Below are positions 1-5,806 of a stretch of 8,758 nucleotides of DNA, piece by piece. The notes beneath the pieces are model-generated. The model made no database searches. It had not been told where the DNA came from and was given only the letters and a program-made list of their open reading frames with translations. The stretch lies in assembly GCA_026785815.1 (NCBI GenBank), contig JAJAZH010000322.1, forward strand, positions 1 through 8,758. Reading direction: 5' to 3'. The DNA is from Ramlibacter sp. GTDB taxonomy: Bacteria > Pseudomonadota > Gammaproteobacteria > Burkholderiales > Burkholderiaceae_C. Position 1 is the first letter of the stretch, and the number at the start of each line of letters is the position of its first letter. The position numbers and the translations under genes were made by a program.

Positions 1-207
1 ATCTACAACCTGCAGGGCAAGAAGGCCGAGGCCAAGGCCGAGTACCTGAAAGCCTGGCGCGCGCTCGACGAACGCGGCGAATACCGCCGGCTGGTCGAGG
101 TGAAGCTGACCGCGCTGGGCGTCGATCCCAAGGCCATCGCGACACCGTCGACAGCGGCGACATCGCCGCTGGCCGCTGCCGCCGCATCCGCGGGAGTCAA
201 ACCATGA
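1..207 (+). CDS. yfgM: YfgM-like tetratricopeptide protein, C-terminal fragment
   Basis: Reading frame 1 is open from the window edge to a TGA at 205-207 and gives the last 68 residues of a protein whose start lies upstream. The visible part begins IYNLQGKKAEAKAEYLKAW, a helical TPR-like repeat, followed by a stretch containing YRRLVEVKLTALGVDP and an Ala/Thr/Ser-rich tail. This end resembles YfgM-family (TPR_21) proteins, which are inner-membrane proteins with a periplasmic TPR domain; in E. coli YfgM associates with the SecYEG translocon and periplasmic chaperones. Position supports the call, because yfgM directly precedes bamB and der in many proteobacteria. The stop overlaps the bamB start as ATGA, which implies translational coupling. 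The N-terminal membrane anchor is outside the window, so the assignment rests on the tail and the neighbours. Confidence 0.72.
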   Translation: MYNLQGKKAEAKAEYLKAWRALDERGEYRRLVEVKLTALGVDPKAIATPSTAATSPLAAAAASAGVKP

Positions 208-1349
208 TCCGGTTCGCCCGACCCGTTCTCCTGCTCGCGTTGAGCGCCGTCCTGGGCGGTTGCTCAATGATGCCCTCGTGGCTCAATCGCAGCGCCGACA
301 AGCCCAAGCCCGCGGAGCTTGGACCCAACATCGCCTTGCTTCAGATCCGCCCGGCCTGGAATGCGCGCATCGGCGCGATCGGCTTCCCACTCACGGTCAG
401 CGTCAATGGCGCCGCGGTGGCGGTCGCCAGCGGCGACGGATCGGTGGCCCAGATCGACGCCGCCAGTGGCCGCGAGCTGTGGCGCGCCAGTGCCGGTGCT
501 CCGCTGTCAGCGGGCGTCGGCAGCGACGGCAGACTGGTTTCGGTGATCACCCGCAACAACGAGATCCTGACCTTCGCCGGCGGCGCGGCGCCGGCTTGGC
601 GCCAGAAGCTGACGGCGCAGGCGTTCACCGCACCGCTGGTCGCCGGTGGTCGGGTGTTCGTGATGGCGGCGGACCGCTCGGTCTCGGCCTACGACGGCCA
701 GAGCGGCCGCCGGCTGTGGAACCAGCCACGCCCCGGCGAAGCGCTGGTGCTGCGCCAGTCGGGTGTGATGCTGGCGGTAGGCGACACGCTGGTGGTGGGC
801 CTCGCCGGCCGGCTGGTGGGCCTGAATCCGGCCAACGGCAGTGTCCGCTGGGAGGCGGCGATCGCCACGCCGCGCGGCACCAACGACGTCGAGCGCCTGG
901 TGGACCTGGTCGGCAGCGTCAGCCGCGTCGGCAGCTCGGTCTGCGCGCGCGCCTTCCAGGCGCGGGTCGGCTGCGTCGATGCCGAGAGTGGCTCGGTGCA
1001 ATGGACCAAGCCGGCCAGCGGCTCCGAGGGCCTGCATGGCGCCGAGCGGCTGGTGTTCGGCACCGAAAGCGACGGCAAGGTGATGGCCTGGCGGCGTGAC
1101 AACGGCGAACGGGCCTGGTCGAGCGAACGGCTCCAGTACCGCAGCCTGACGGCGCCGCTGGCCCTGGGGCGCTCGGTCGTGGTCGGTGACAGCACCGGCC
1201 TGGTCCACCTGCTCTCGCGCGAAGACGGCTCGCCGCTCAACCGCCTCACCACCGATGGCACGGCAATCGCCGCGGCGCCGGTGCTGGCCGGCAACACGCT
1301 GGTGGTTGCCACGCGAGGGGGCGCAGTGTTCGGCTTCGTGCCGGAATGA
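204..1349 (+). CDS. bamB: Outer membrane protein assembly factor BamB (lipoprotein)
   Basis: The product is 381 residues, close to the usual 380-400 for BamB. It is the beta-propeller lipoprotein of the BAM complex, which inserts beta-barrel proteins into the outer membrane, and it acts at the periplasmic face. The N-terminus MIRFARPVLLLALSAVLGGC is a lipoprotein signal peptide with lipobox LGGC; Cys20 would be lipidated. Ser at +2 fits outer-membrane sorting. The rest is a series of PQQ-like blades, visible as repeated patterns of a hydrophobic strand, an Asp and a G-x-x-x-W: QIDAASGRELW, AYDGQSGRRLW, GLNPANGSVRW, CVDAESGSVQW, AWRRDNGERAW, and the last blade closing with VFGFVPE. The ATG at 204 overlaps the upstream stop by four bases and has GGGAG at 192-196, seven bases away, so the start is well supported. 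No anomaly was seen. Confidence 0.95.
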   Translation: MIRFARPVLLLALSAVLGGCSMMPSWLNRSADKPKPAELGPNIALLQIRPAWNARIGAIGFPLTVSVNGAAVAVASGDGSVAQIDAASGRELWRASAGAPLSAGVGSDGRLVSVITRNNEILTFAGGAAPAWRQKLTAQAFTAPLVAGGRVFVMAADRSVSAYDGQSGRRLWNQPRPGEALVLRQSGVMLAVGDTLVVGLAGRLVGLNPANGSVRWEAAIATPRGTNDVERLVDLVGSVSRVGSSVCARAFQARVGCVDAESGSVQWTKPASGSEGLHGAERLVFGTESDGKVMAWRRDNGERAWSSERLQYRSLTAPLALGRSVVVGDSTGLVHLLSREDGSPLNRLTTDGTAIAAAPVLAGNTLVVATRGGAVFGFVPE

Positions 1350-1371
1350 ATGTGCCGGGTCTGATCGTTCC

Positions 1372-2712
1372 GTGAAGCCGGTCATCGCCCTGGTCGGCCG
1401 GCCCAACGTCGGCAAGTCGACGCTGTTCAATCGCCTGACCAAGACCCGCGATGCCATCGTCGCGGACTTCGCAGGACTGACTCGCGATCGCCACTACGGC
1501 AACGGCAAGCACGGCAAGCACGAGTACATCGTGATCGACACCGGCGGTTTCGAACCGACGGCGGAGAGCGGCATCTACATGGAGATGGCCAAGCAGACGC
1601 GGCAGGCCGTCGCCGAGGCCGACGTCGTGGTGTTCGTGGTCGACGCCCGCGCCGGCGTTTCGGCGCAGGACCACGATATCGCCAGCTACCTGCGCAAACT
1701 GGGCAAGCCGACGGTGCTGGCGGCCAACAAGGCCGAAGGCATGACCGACGGCGTCAAGCTGTCCGAGTTTTACGAGCTCGGCCTGGGCGACGTACACGGC
1801 ATTTCTGCCGCCCACGGCCAGGGCATGCGCGACCTGGTCGAGCTGGCGCTGCAGCCGCTCAACCTGCCGGATGCGCAGGACGACGATGAGAGCGTCGACA
1901 GCGGCGTCATCAAGCTGGCCGTTGCCGGCCGCCCGAATGTCGGCAAGTCCACCCTGATCAACACCTGGCTGGGCGAAGAACGGCTGGTCGCCTTCGACCT
2001 GCCCGGCACGACGCGAGATGCCATCAGCGTTCCGTTCGAGCGCGGCGGCCAGCGCTTCGAGCTGATCGACACCGCCGGCATCCGCCGCAAGGGCAAGGTG
2101 TTCGAGGCGATCGAGAAATTCTCGGTGGTCAAGACACTGCAGGCGATCGAGTCGGCCAACGTCGTGCTGCTGCTGCTGGACGCCACCCAGGGGGTCACCG
2201 ACCAGGATGCGCACATCGCCGGCTTCATCCTGGAAAGCGGGCGGGCGGTGGTGCTGGCCCTGAACAAGTGGGATGCGATCGACGCCTACCAGCGCGAGCA
2301 GGTCCAGCGCTCGATCGAGACCCGGCTGGCGTTCCTGAAGTTCGCCGACGTGCACCCGATTTCGGCCACCCGGCGCCAGGGCCTCGGCCCGGTCTGGACT
2401 TCGATCGCGGCGGCGCACAAGTCGGCCATGGTCAAGATGTCGACGCCAGTGCTGACCCGGCTGCTGCTCGAAGCCGTCCAGTTCCAGCAGCCGCAGCGCT
2501 CCGGCATGTTCCGGCCCAAGCTGCGTTATGCGCACCAAGGCGGGATGAATCCGCCGATCATCGTGGTGCACGGCAACTCGCTGGACCATGTGACGGCCGC
2601 TTACAAGCGCTTTCTCGAGTCGCGCTTCCGCAAGGAATTCAAGCTGACCGGGACGCCGCTTCGGATCGAGATGAAGACCTCGAAAAATCCGTACGGCGAC
2701 AAAGACGAATAG
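1372..2712 (+). CDS. der: Ribosome assembly GTPase Der (EngA), tandem GTPase domains
   Basis: Der is an essential GTPase for maturation of the 50S subunit. The 446-residue product has two G domains and a C-terminal KH-like domain. In domain 1 the P-loop is GRPNVGKS at residues 9-16, G3 is DTGG at 56-59, and G4 is NKAE at 119-122. In domain 2 the P-loop is GRPNVGKS at 186-193, DTAG lies at 233-236 and NKWD at 298-301. The KH-like part occupies about 350-446 and includes PKLRYAHQGGMNPPIIVVHGN. The frame stays open far upstream inside bamB, but similarity begins with VKPVIALVGRPNVG, so I place the start at GTG 1372. No in-frame ATG lies between the bamB stop and this point, and no strong Shine-Dalgarno is visible. 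The gene lies 22 bases after bamB, probably in the same transcript. NKAE departs from the classical NKxD but, from memory, is usual in betaproteobacterial Der. Confidence 0.95.
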   Translation: MKPVIALVGRPNVGKSTLFNRLTKTRDAIVADFAGLTRDRHYGNGKHGKHEYIVIDTGGFEPTAESGIYMEMAKQTRQAVAEADVVVFVVDARAGVSAQDHDIASYLRKLGKPTVLAANKAEGMTDGVKLSEFYELGLGDVHGISAAHGQGMRDLVELALQPLNLPDAQDDDESVDSGVIKLAVAGRPNVGKSTLINTWLGEERLVAFDLPGTTRDAISVPFERGGQRFELIDTAGIRRKGKVFEAIEKFSVVKTLQAIESANVVLLLLDATQGVTDQDAHIAGFILESGRAVVLALNKWDAIDAYQREQVQRSIETRLAFLKFADVHPISATRRQGLGPVWTSIAAAHKSAMVKMSTPVLTRLLLEAVQFQQPQRSGMFRPKLRYAHQGGMNPPIIVVHGNSLDHVTAAYKRFLESRFRKEFKLTGTPLRIEMKTSKNPYGDKDE

Positions 2713-2783
2713 CGGCCCTCTTGAAGTCGGTCGGCGGGCCCCAACCTCCCCTGCAGCCGGGGGGATTTCGGGACTCCGGACTA

Positions 2784-2828
2784 CTTACCCGCTGCTTGCC
2801 GCTGTGGTAAGGTCAATTCCATTACCAC
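2784..2828 (+). promoter_or_regulatory. Dyad symmetry in the hfq leader, two alternative hairpins
   Basis: GTGGTAA at 2804-2810 is an exact inverted repeat of TTACCAC at 2822-2828, with 11 bases between them that include a further GG/CC pair. The same left arm, as GGTAAG at 2806-2811, also matches CTTACC at 2784-2789 in inverted orientation. Only one pairing can form at a time. The element ends 20 bases before the hfq start codon and 10 bases before its Shine-Dalgarno. It could be a protein operator, an RNA switch or chance; the function is inferred only. Confidence 0.35.
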
Positions 2829-2838
2829 TTCCGAACAC

Positions 2839-2843
2839 GGAGA
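2839..2843 (+). promoter_or_regulatory. Ribosome binding site of hfq
   Basis: GGAGA lies five bases before the GTG at 2849. It fixes the hfq start at that GTG rather than at further in-frame upstream codons, such as the GTG at 2804, which has no such site. Confidence 0.75.
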
Positions 2844-2848
2844 ATATC

Positions 2849-3097
2849 GTGAGCAATAAAGGGCAGTTACTACAAGACCCCTTCCTCAATACCTTGCGTC
2901 GCGAGCATGTCCCGGTTTCGATCTATCTGGTCAACGGGATCAAGCTGCAAGGCCAGATCGAGTCGTTCGATCAGTACGTCGTGCTGCTGCGCAATACCGT
3001 GACCCAGATGGTCTACAAGCATGCCATTTCCACCATCGTGCCCGGGCGCGCCGTGAACTTTTCCACGGCTGAAACCGCCGAGACCGGCCCCACCTGA
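2849..3097 (+). CDS. hfq: RNA chaperone Hfq
   Basis: Hfq is the hexameric Sm-like protein that stabilises small RNAs, pairs them with mRNA targets and influences translation and decay. The product is 82 residues, normal for short-tailed betaproteobacterial Hfq. The Sm1 region carries Gln9 and Asp10 (QDPFLN), used at the proximal uridine-binding face. NGIKLQG and SFDQYVVLL (Phe40) follow, and the Sm2 motif is YKHAIS with Tyr56, Lys57 and His58. The rim motif is RREH at 17-20, where E. coli has RRER. The C-terminal tail after Phe71 is short, with two Glu residues and no strongly acidic tip. The start is GTG 2849 with GGAGA five bases upstream; the frame is open further upstream but that part matches nothing in the family. 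The gene is separated from der by 136 bases, the largest gap in the window, consistent with its own promoter. In E. coli hfq represses its own translation through its 5' leader. Confidence 0.97.
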   Translation: MSNKGQLLQDPFLNTLRREHVPVSIYLVNGIKLQGQIESFDQYVVLLRNTVTQMVYKHAISTIVPGRAVNFSTAETAETGPT

Positions 3098-3101
3098 GAC
3101 C

Positions 3102-3127
3102 CGCCCATGGGCGCCAGCGGCGCCATG
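3102..3127 (+). repeat. Overlapping palindromes in the hfq-hflX spacer
   Basis: CGCCCATGGGCG at 3102-3113 is a perfect 12-base palindrome. Overlapping it, CATGGGCGCC (3106-3115) pairs with GGCGCCATG (3119-3127) around the loop AGC, giving nine base pairs with one bulged G. A CCCGGG palindrome follows at once. There is no T-run afterwards, so this is not a canonical intrinsic terminator. It could still attenuate read-through or mark a processing site between hfq and hflX. Confidence 0.5.
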
Positions 3128-3158
3128 CCCCGGGCCTGACTGAACCTCGATTGCCGGT

Positions 3159-4352
3159 TTGAGCTTGTCCCAATCTCCCGTCCGTTCCGAAGCCCCCGCA
3201 GTGCTGGTGGGGGTCGATCTCGGCCGGCCGAATTTCGATTCCGGACTGGAAGAACTCGGCCTGCTGGCGCAGACAGCAGGCATGACACCGGTCGCGCGCG
3301 TCGCCTGCAAGCGGAAGGCTCCGGATGCGGCGCTCTTCATCGGCAGCGGCAAGGCCGACGAGATCAAGGCGCTGGCCGAGGAGACCGGCGCCACCGAGGT
3401 GCTGTTCGACCAGTCGCTCAGCCCGGCGCAGCAGCGCAACCTGGAGCGCCACATCGGCCTGCCGGTCAATGACCGGACCTTGCTGATCCTGGAAATCTTC
3501 GGCCAGCGCGCCCGCAGCCACGAAGGCAAATTGCAGGTCGAACTGGCCCGGCTGCAGTACGTCAGCACCCGGCTGGTCCGGCGCTGGTCGCACCTGGAGC
3601 GGCAAACCGGCGGAGCTGGCGTGCGCGGCGGCCCGGGCGAGAAGCAGATCGAACTGGACCGCCGGATGATCGGCGAGGCAATCAAGCGCACCAAGGAGCG
3701 GCTGCTGAAACTCAAGAAGCAGCGCCAGACCCAACGTCGCCAGCGCGAGCGGCAGGGCGCTTTCAACATTTCTCTGGTCGGGTACACCAACGCCGGCAAG
3801 ACGACGCTGTTCAACGCGCTGGTCAAGGCCCGCGCCTATGCCGCTGACCAGTTGTTCGCCACGCTCGACACGACCACCCGCCAGCTCTACCTGGCCCCCG
3901 CGGAAGGGGCGGGCAGCGCTGTCGGCCGCTCGGTGTCGCTGTCGGACACGGTCGGATTCATCCGCGACCTGCCGCACGGCCTGGTGGCCGCTTTCGAGGC
4001 GACCTTGCAGGAAGCGGTGGACGCTGACCTGTTGCTGCATGTGGTCGACGCCGCCAATCCACAGCATCCGGAGCAGATTGCCGAAGTCGAGCGGGTGCTG
4101 AGCGAAATCGGCGCCGGCGACGTCCCGCAGGTGCTGGTGTTCAACAAGATCGACGCCTTGCCGGAAAGTCAGCGGCCGCGCCATGACAGCGATTTCTACG
4201 ACATCGACGGCATGGCCGTGCCGCGGCAGTTTGTCAGCAGCCGCAGCGGCGCTGGCTTGCCGCAGCTGCGGCGCCAGCTGGCCGAGGCCGCCGGCCTGGG
4301 CGTGGCCATCCCTTTGCCCGAATCCCCCACAGTTCACGACCACCCGGCCTGA
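3159..4352 (+). CDS. hflX: Ribosome-splitting GTPase HflX
   Basis: HflX is a GTPase that binds the 50S subunit and splits stalled 70S ribosomes under stress. The product is 397 residues from the chosen start (E. coli HflX has 426). The N-terminal HflX domain spans roughly 15-140, with VGVDLG near its start and RTLLILEIFGQRA. It is followed by the family signature LERQTGG and GGPGEKQIELDRRMI, then a basic linker helix. The G domain has P-loop GYTNAGKTT at 208-216, G3 DTVGF at 263-267 and G4 NKID at 329-332. The start is uncertain. A stop at 3141-3143 bounds the frame, and no ATG follows before the conserved region, leaving TTG 3159, TTG 3165 or GTG 3201. I give the longest. No clear Shine-Dalgarno precedes any of them. 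The gene lies 61 bases after hfq and 40 before hflK, the usual hfq-hflX-hflK-hflC order. Confidence 0.93.
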   Translation: MSLSQSPVRSEAPAVLVGVDLGRPNFDSGLEELGLLAQTAGMTPVARVACKRKAPDAALFIGSGKADEIKALAEETGATEVLFDQSLSPAQQRNLERHIGLPVNDRTLLILEIFGQRARSHEGKLQVELARLQYVSTRLVRRWSHLERQTGGAGVRGGPGEKQIELDRRMIGEAIKRTKERLLKLKKQRQTQRRQRERQGAFNISLVGYTNAGKTTLFNALVKARAYAADQLFATLDTTTRQLYLAPAEGAGSAVGRSVSLSDTVGFIRDLPHGLVAAFEATLQEAVDADLLLHVVDAANPQHPEQIAEVERVLSEIGAGDVPQVLVFNKIDALPESQRPRHDSDFYDIDGMAVPRQFVSSRSGAGLPQLRRQLAEAAGLGVAIPLPESPTVHDHPA

Positions 4353-4392
4353 TTGGGCACAATCGGGCGGCAACAACATTGAGATCGAGCGA

Positions 4393-5709
4393 ATGAACCT
4401 TTCTTTAAGCAGCGCACCGTTGGCAGGGCTGGCACGCCGGATCCGTGGCATGTTCAACCTGAACGACCCGCGTTGGGGCCGGGGCGACGACGACGGCAAG
4501 AAGTCCGAAGGCGGCCCGCCCAAGGGACCGAATCAGGGCCCGCCGGACCTCGACGAGCTGTGGCGCGACTTCAACCGCAAGCTCGGCGGCCTGTTCGGCG
4601 GCAAGAACCGCCGCACGGAGGGCAACGGGGGTGGCGGCTTCGGCGGCGGCGGATTCCAGCCGGACATGCGCAGTGCCGGCATTGGCGCCTTGGTGGTGGC
4701 CGCCGTGGCGGTCCTGATCTGGCTGGGCACCGGCTTTTTCATCGTGCAGGAAGGCCAGCAGGCGGTGATCACGCAGTTCGGCAAGTACCACGGCACGGTC
4801 GAGGCCGGCTTCAACTGGCGCCTGCCTTACCCGATCCAGCGCCATGAAACCGTCAACCTGACGCAGTTGCGCTCGGTCGAGATCGGCCGCAGCAGCGTGG
4901 TGCAGGCCACCGGGCTGAAGGAATCCTCGATGCTCACGCAGGACGAGAACATTGTCGACGTGCGCTTCACCATCCAGTACCGGCTCAAGAGCGCGGCGCA
5001 GTTCCTGTTCGAGAACCGCAATCCGGACGATGCCGTCATCAAGGCGGCCGAGTCCGCCATCCGTGAAGTGGTCGGCCGGGTCAACATGGACGACGTCCTG
5101 GGCCGCAACAGCGAGAACATCCAGCGCGACGTCGCCAAGTCGATCCAGTTGCAGATGGACCGCTACAAGACCGGTATCGAGGTCCAGAACGTCAACATCC
5201 AGAACGTCCAGCCGCCCGAGCAGGTGCAGGCGGCGTTCGACGACGCGCTCAAGGCTGGCCAGGACCGCGACCGGCTCAAGAACGAAGGACAGGCCTATGC
5301 CAACGACGTGATCCCGCGGGCCAAGGGCGCGGCCGCCCGGCTCAAGGAAGAGTCCGATGGCTACAGCGCACGGATCCTGGCGCAGGCCGAGGGCGATGCC
5401 CAGCGCTTCCGCTCAGTGCTGACCGAATACCAGAAGGCGCCGCAGGTGACGCGCGACCGGATGTACATCGACGCCATGCAGCAGGTCTACAGCAGCGTGA
5501 CCAAGGTGCTGGTCGATTCGCGTCAGGGCAACAGCCTGCTGTACCTGCCGCTCGACAAGCTGATGCAGCAGGCCGGCAGCCAGCCCGCCGACAGCGGCGG
5601 CGCACCTTTGCCGGCCGCCACCGCTCCCGTCGTGACGCCGCCGCCGGCGGCTGCGAACGACGCGCGCGCCCGCGACAGTTCGCGTACCCGCGACCGCGAG
5701 TCGCGCTAA
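4393..5709 (+). CDS. hflK: HflK, membrane SPFH protein modulating FtsH
   Basis: HflK pairs with HflC to form a large periplasm-facing cage in the inner membrane around the FtsH protease, and restrains or directs its proteolysis. From ATG 4393 the product is 438 residues. The N-terminal cytoplasmic segment contains FNLNDPRWGRGDDDGKK and a glycine run, GGGGFGGGGF, at 79-88. One transmembrane helix lies at about 97-117 (IGALVVAAVAVLIWLGTGFF). The SPFH/band 7 domain follows from VQEGQQAVITQFGKY, then a coiled-coil region with DRDRLKNEGQAYANDVIPRA. The tail after about residue 395 is rich in Pro, Ala and Arg. The start could also be the in-frame ATG at 4450, just before FNLNDPRWGR. I prefer 4393 because the AT-rich codons after it resemble a true start, though its Shine-Dalgarno is weak. 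The gene follows hflX by 40 bases. Confidence 0.93.
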   Translation: MNLSLSSAPLAGLARRIRGMFNLNDPRWGRGDDDGKKSEGGPPKGPNQGPPDLDELWRDFNRKLGGLFGGKNRRTEGNGGGGFGGGGFQPDMRSAGIGALVVAAVAVLIWLGTGFFIVQEGQQAVITQFGKYHGTVEAGFNWRLPYPIQRHETVNLTQLRSVEIGRSSVVQATGLKESSMLTQDENIVDVRFTIQYRLKSAAQFLFENRNPDDAVIKAAESAIREVVGRVNMDDVLGRNSENIQRDVAKSIQLQMDRYKTGIEVQNVNIQNVQPPEQVQAAFDDALKAGQDRDRLKNEGQAYANDVIPRAKGAAARLKEESDGYSARILAQAEGDAQRFRSVLTEYQKAPQVTRDRMYIDAMQQVYSSVTKVLVDSRQGNSLLYLPLDKLMQQAGSQPADSGGAPLPAATAPVVTPPPAAANDARARDSSRTRDRESR

Positions 5710-5713
5710 AGCC

Positions 5714-5806
5714 ATGTCGTTTCCCGCACGCTCACTTGTGTTCGCTGTCGCTGGCGGAGGCCGTTGCCTCCACCAGGCGGCCCTGCCGAGGCTCCCCCTG
5801 CTATGA
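5714..5806 (+). CDS. Possible 30-residue ORF between hflK and hflC
   Basis: An ATG four bases after the hflK stop opens a 30-codon frame beginning MSFPARSLVF and ending ALPRLPLL. Its TGA overlaps the hflC ATG as ATGA (5803-5806). The geometry would suit a translational coupling peptide that carries ribosomes from hflK to hflC. Against it, there is no clear Shine-Dalgarno, about nine of the 29 codons after ATG end in A or T, which is more than in the neighbours, and I recognise no family. It may be chance. Confidence 0.2.
   Translation: MSFPARSLVFAVAGGGRCLHQAALPRLPLL
5753..5774 (+). repeat. Hairpin in the hflK-hflC spacer
   Basis: GGAGGC (5756-5761) and GCCTCC (5766-5771) form a perfect six-base-pair stem around the tetraloop CGTT. 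Beyond one mismatch, GG at 5753-5754 pairs with CC at 5773-5774. It would fold the GGAGG at 5756-5760, which is too far (42 bases) from the hflC ATG to be its ribosome binding site. No T-run follows, so it is not a standard terminator. Confidence 0.4.

Noticed and set aside
1186..1371. N-terminal extension of Der inside bamB
   Set aside because: The extra 62 codons are the out-of-frame reading of bamB. Der similarity starts at residue VKPVIALVG, encoded from 1372.
2739..2770. Intrinsic terminator after der (CTCCCC ... GGGGGG)
   Set aside because: The stem is about six pairs with one G-U and a seven-base loop, and only ATTTC follows instead of a T-run. It is probably base-composition noise.
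2785..2824. Sigma-70 promoter for hfq in the der-hfq gap
   Set aside because: Candidate pairs such as TTGCCG with CCATTA at 17 bases, or TTACCC with TAAGGT, match the consensus poorly in the -10. A promoter is likely here but cannot be placed.
2804..2848. N-terminal extension of Hfq from an upstream in-frame GTG
   Set aside because: Family similarity begins at the GTG at 2849, which has a good GGAGA. The extension overlaps the leader dyad and has no ribosome binding site.
4333..4364. Promoter for hflK at the hflX end (TTCACG, CACAAT) and the GATTG/CAATC dyad
   Set aside because: Each hexamer matches only four of six consensus bases and the spacer is 19 bases. The five-pair dyad has no T-run to act as a terminator. 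The evidence is too weak to call a feature.
2940..4523. Long - strand open frame opposite hfq and hflX (527 codons)
   Set aside because: It is a shadow of hflX codons in GC-rich DNA, with no motif or ribosome binding site. Other - strand frames opposite bamB, der and hflK were rejected for the same reason.
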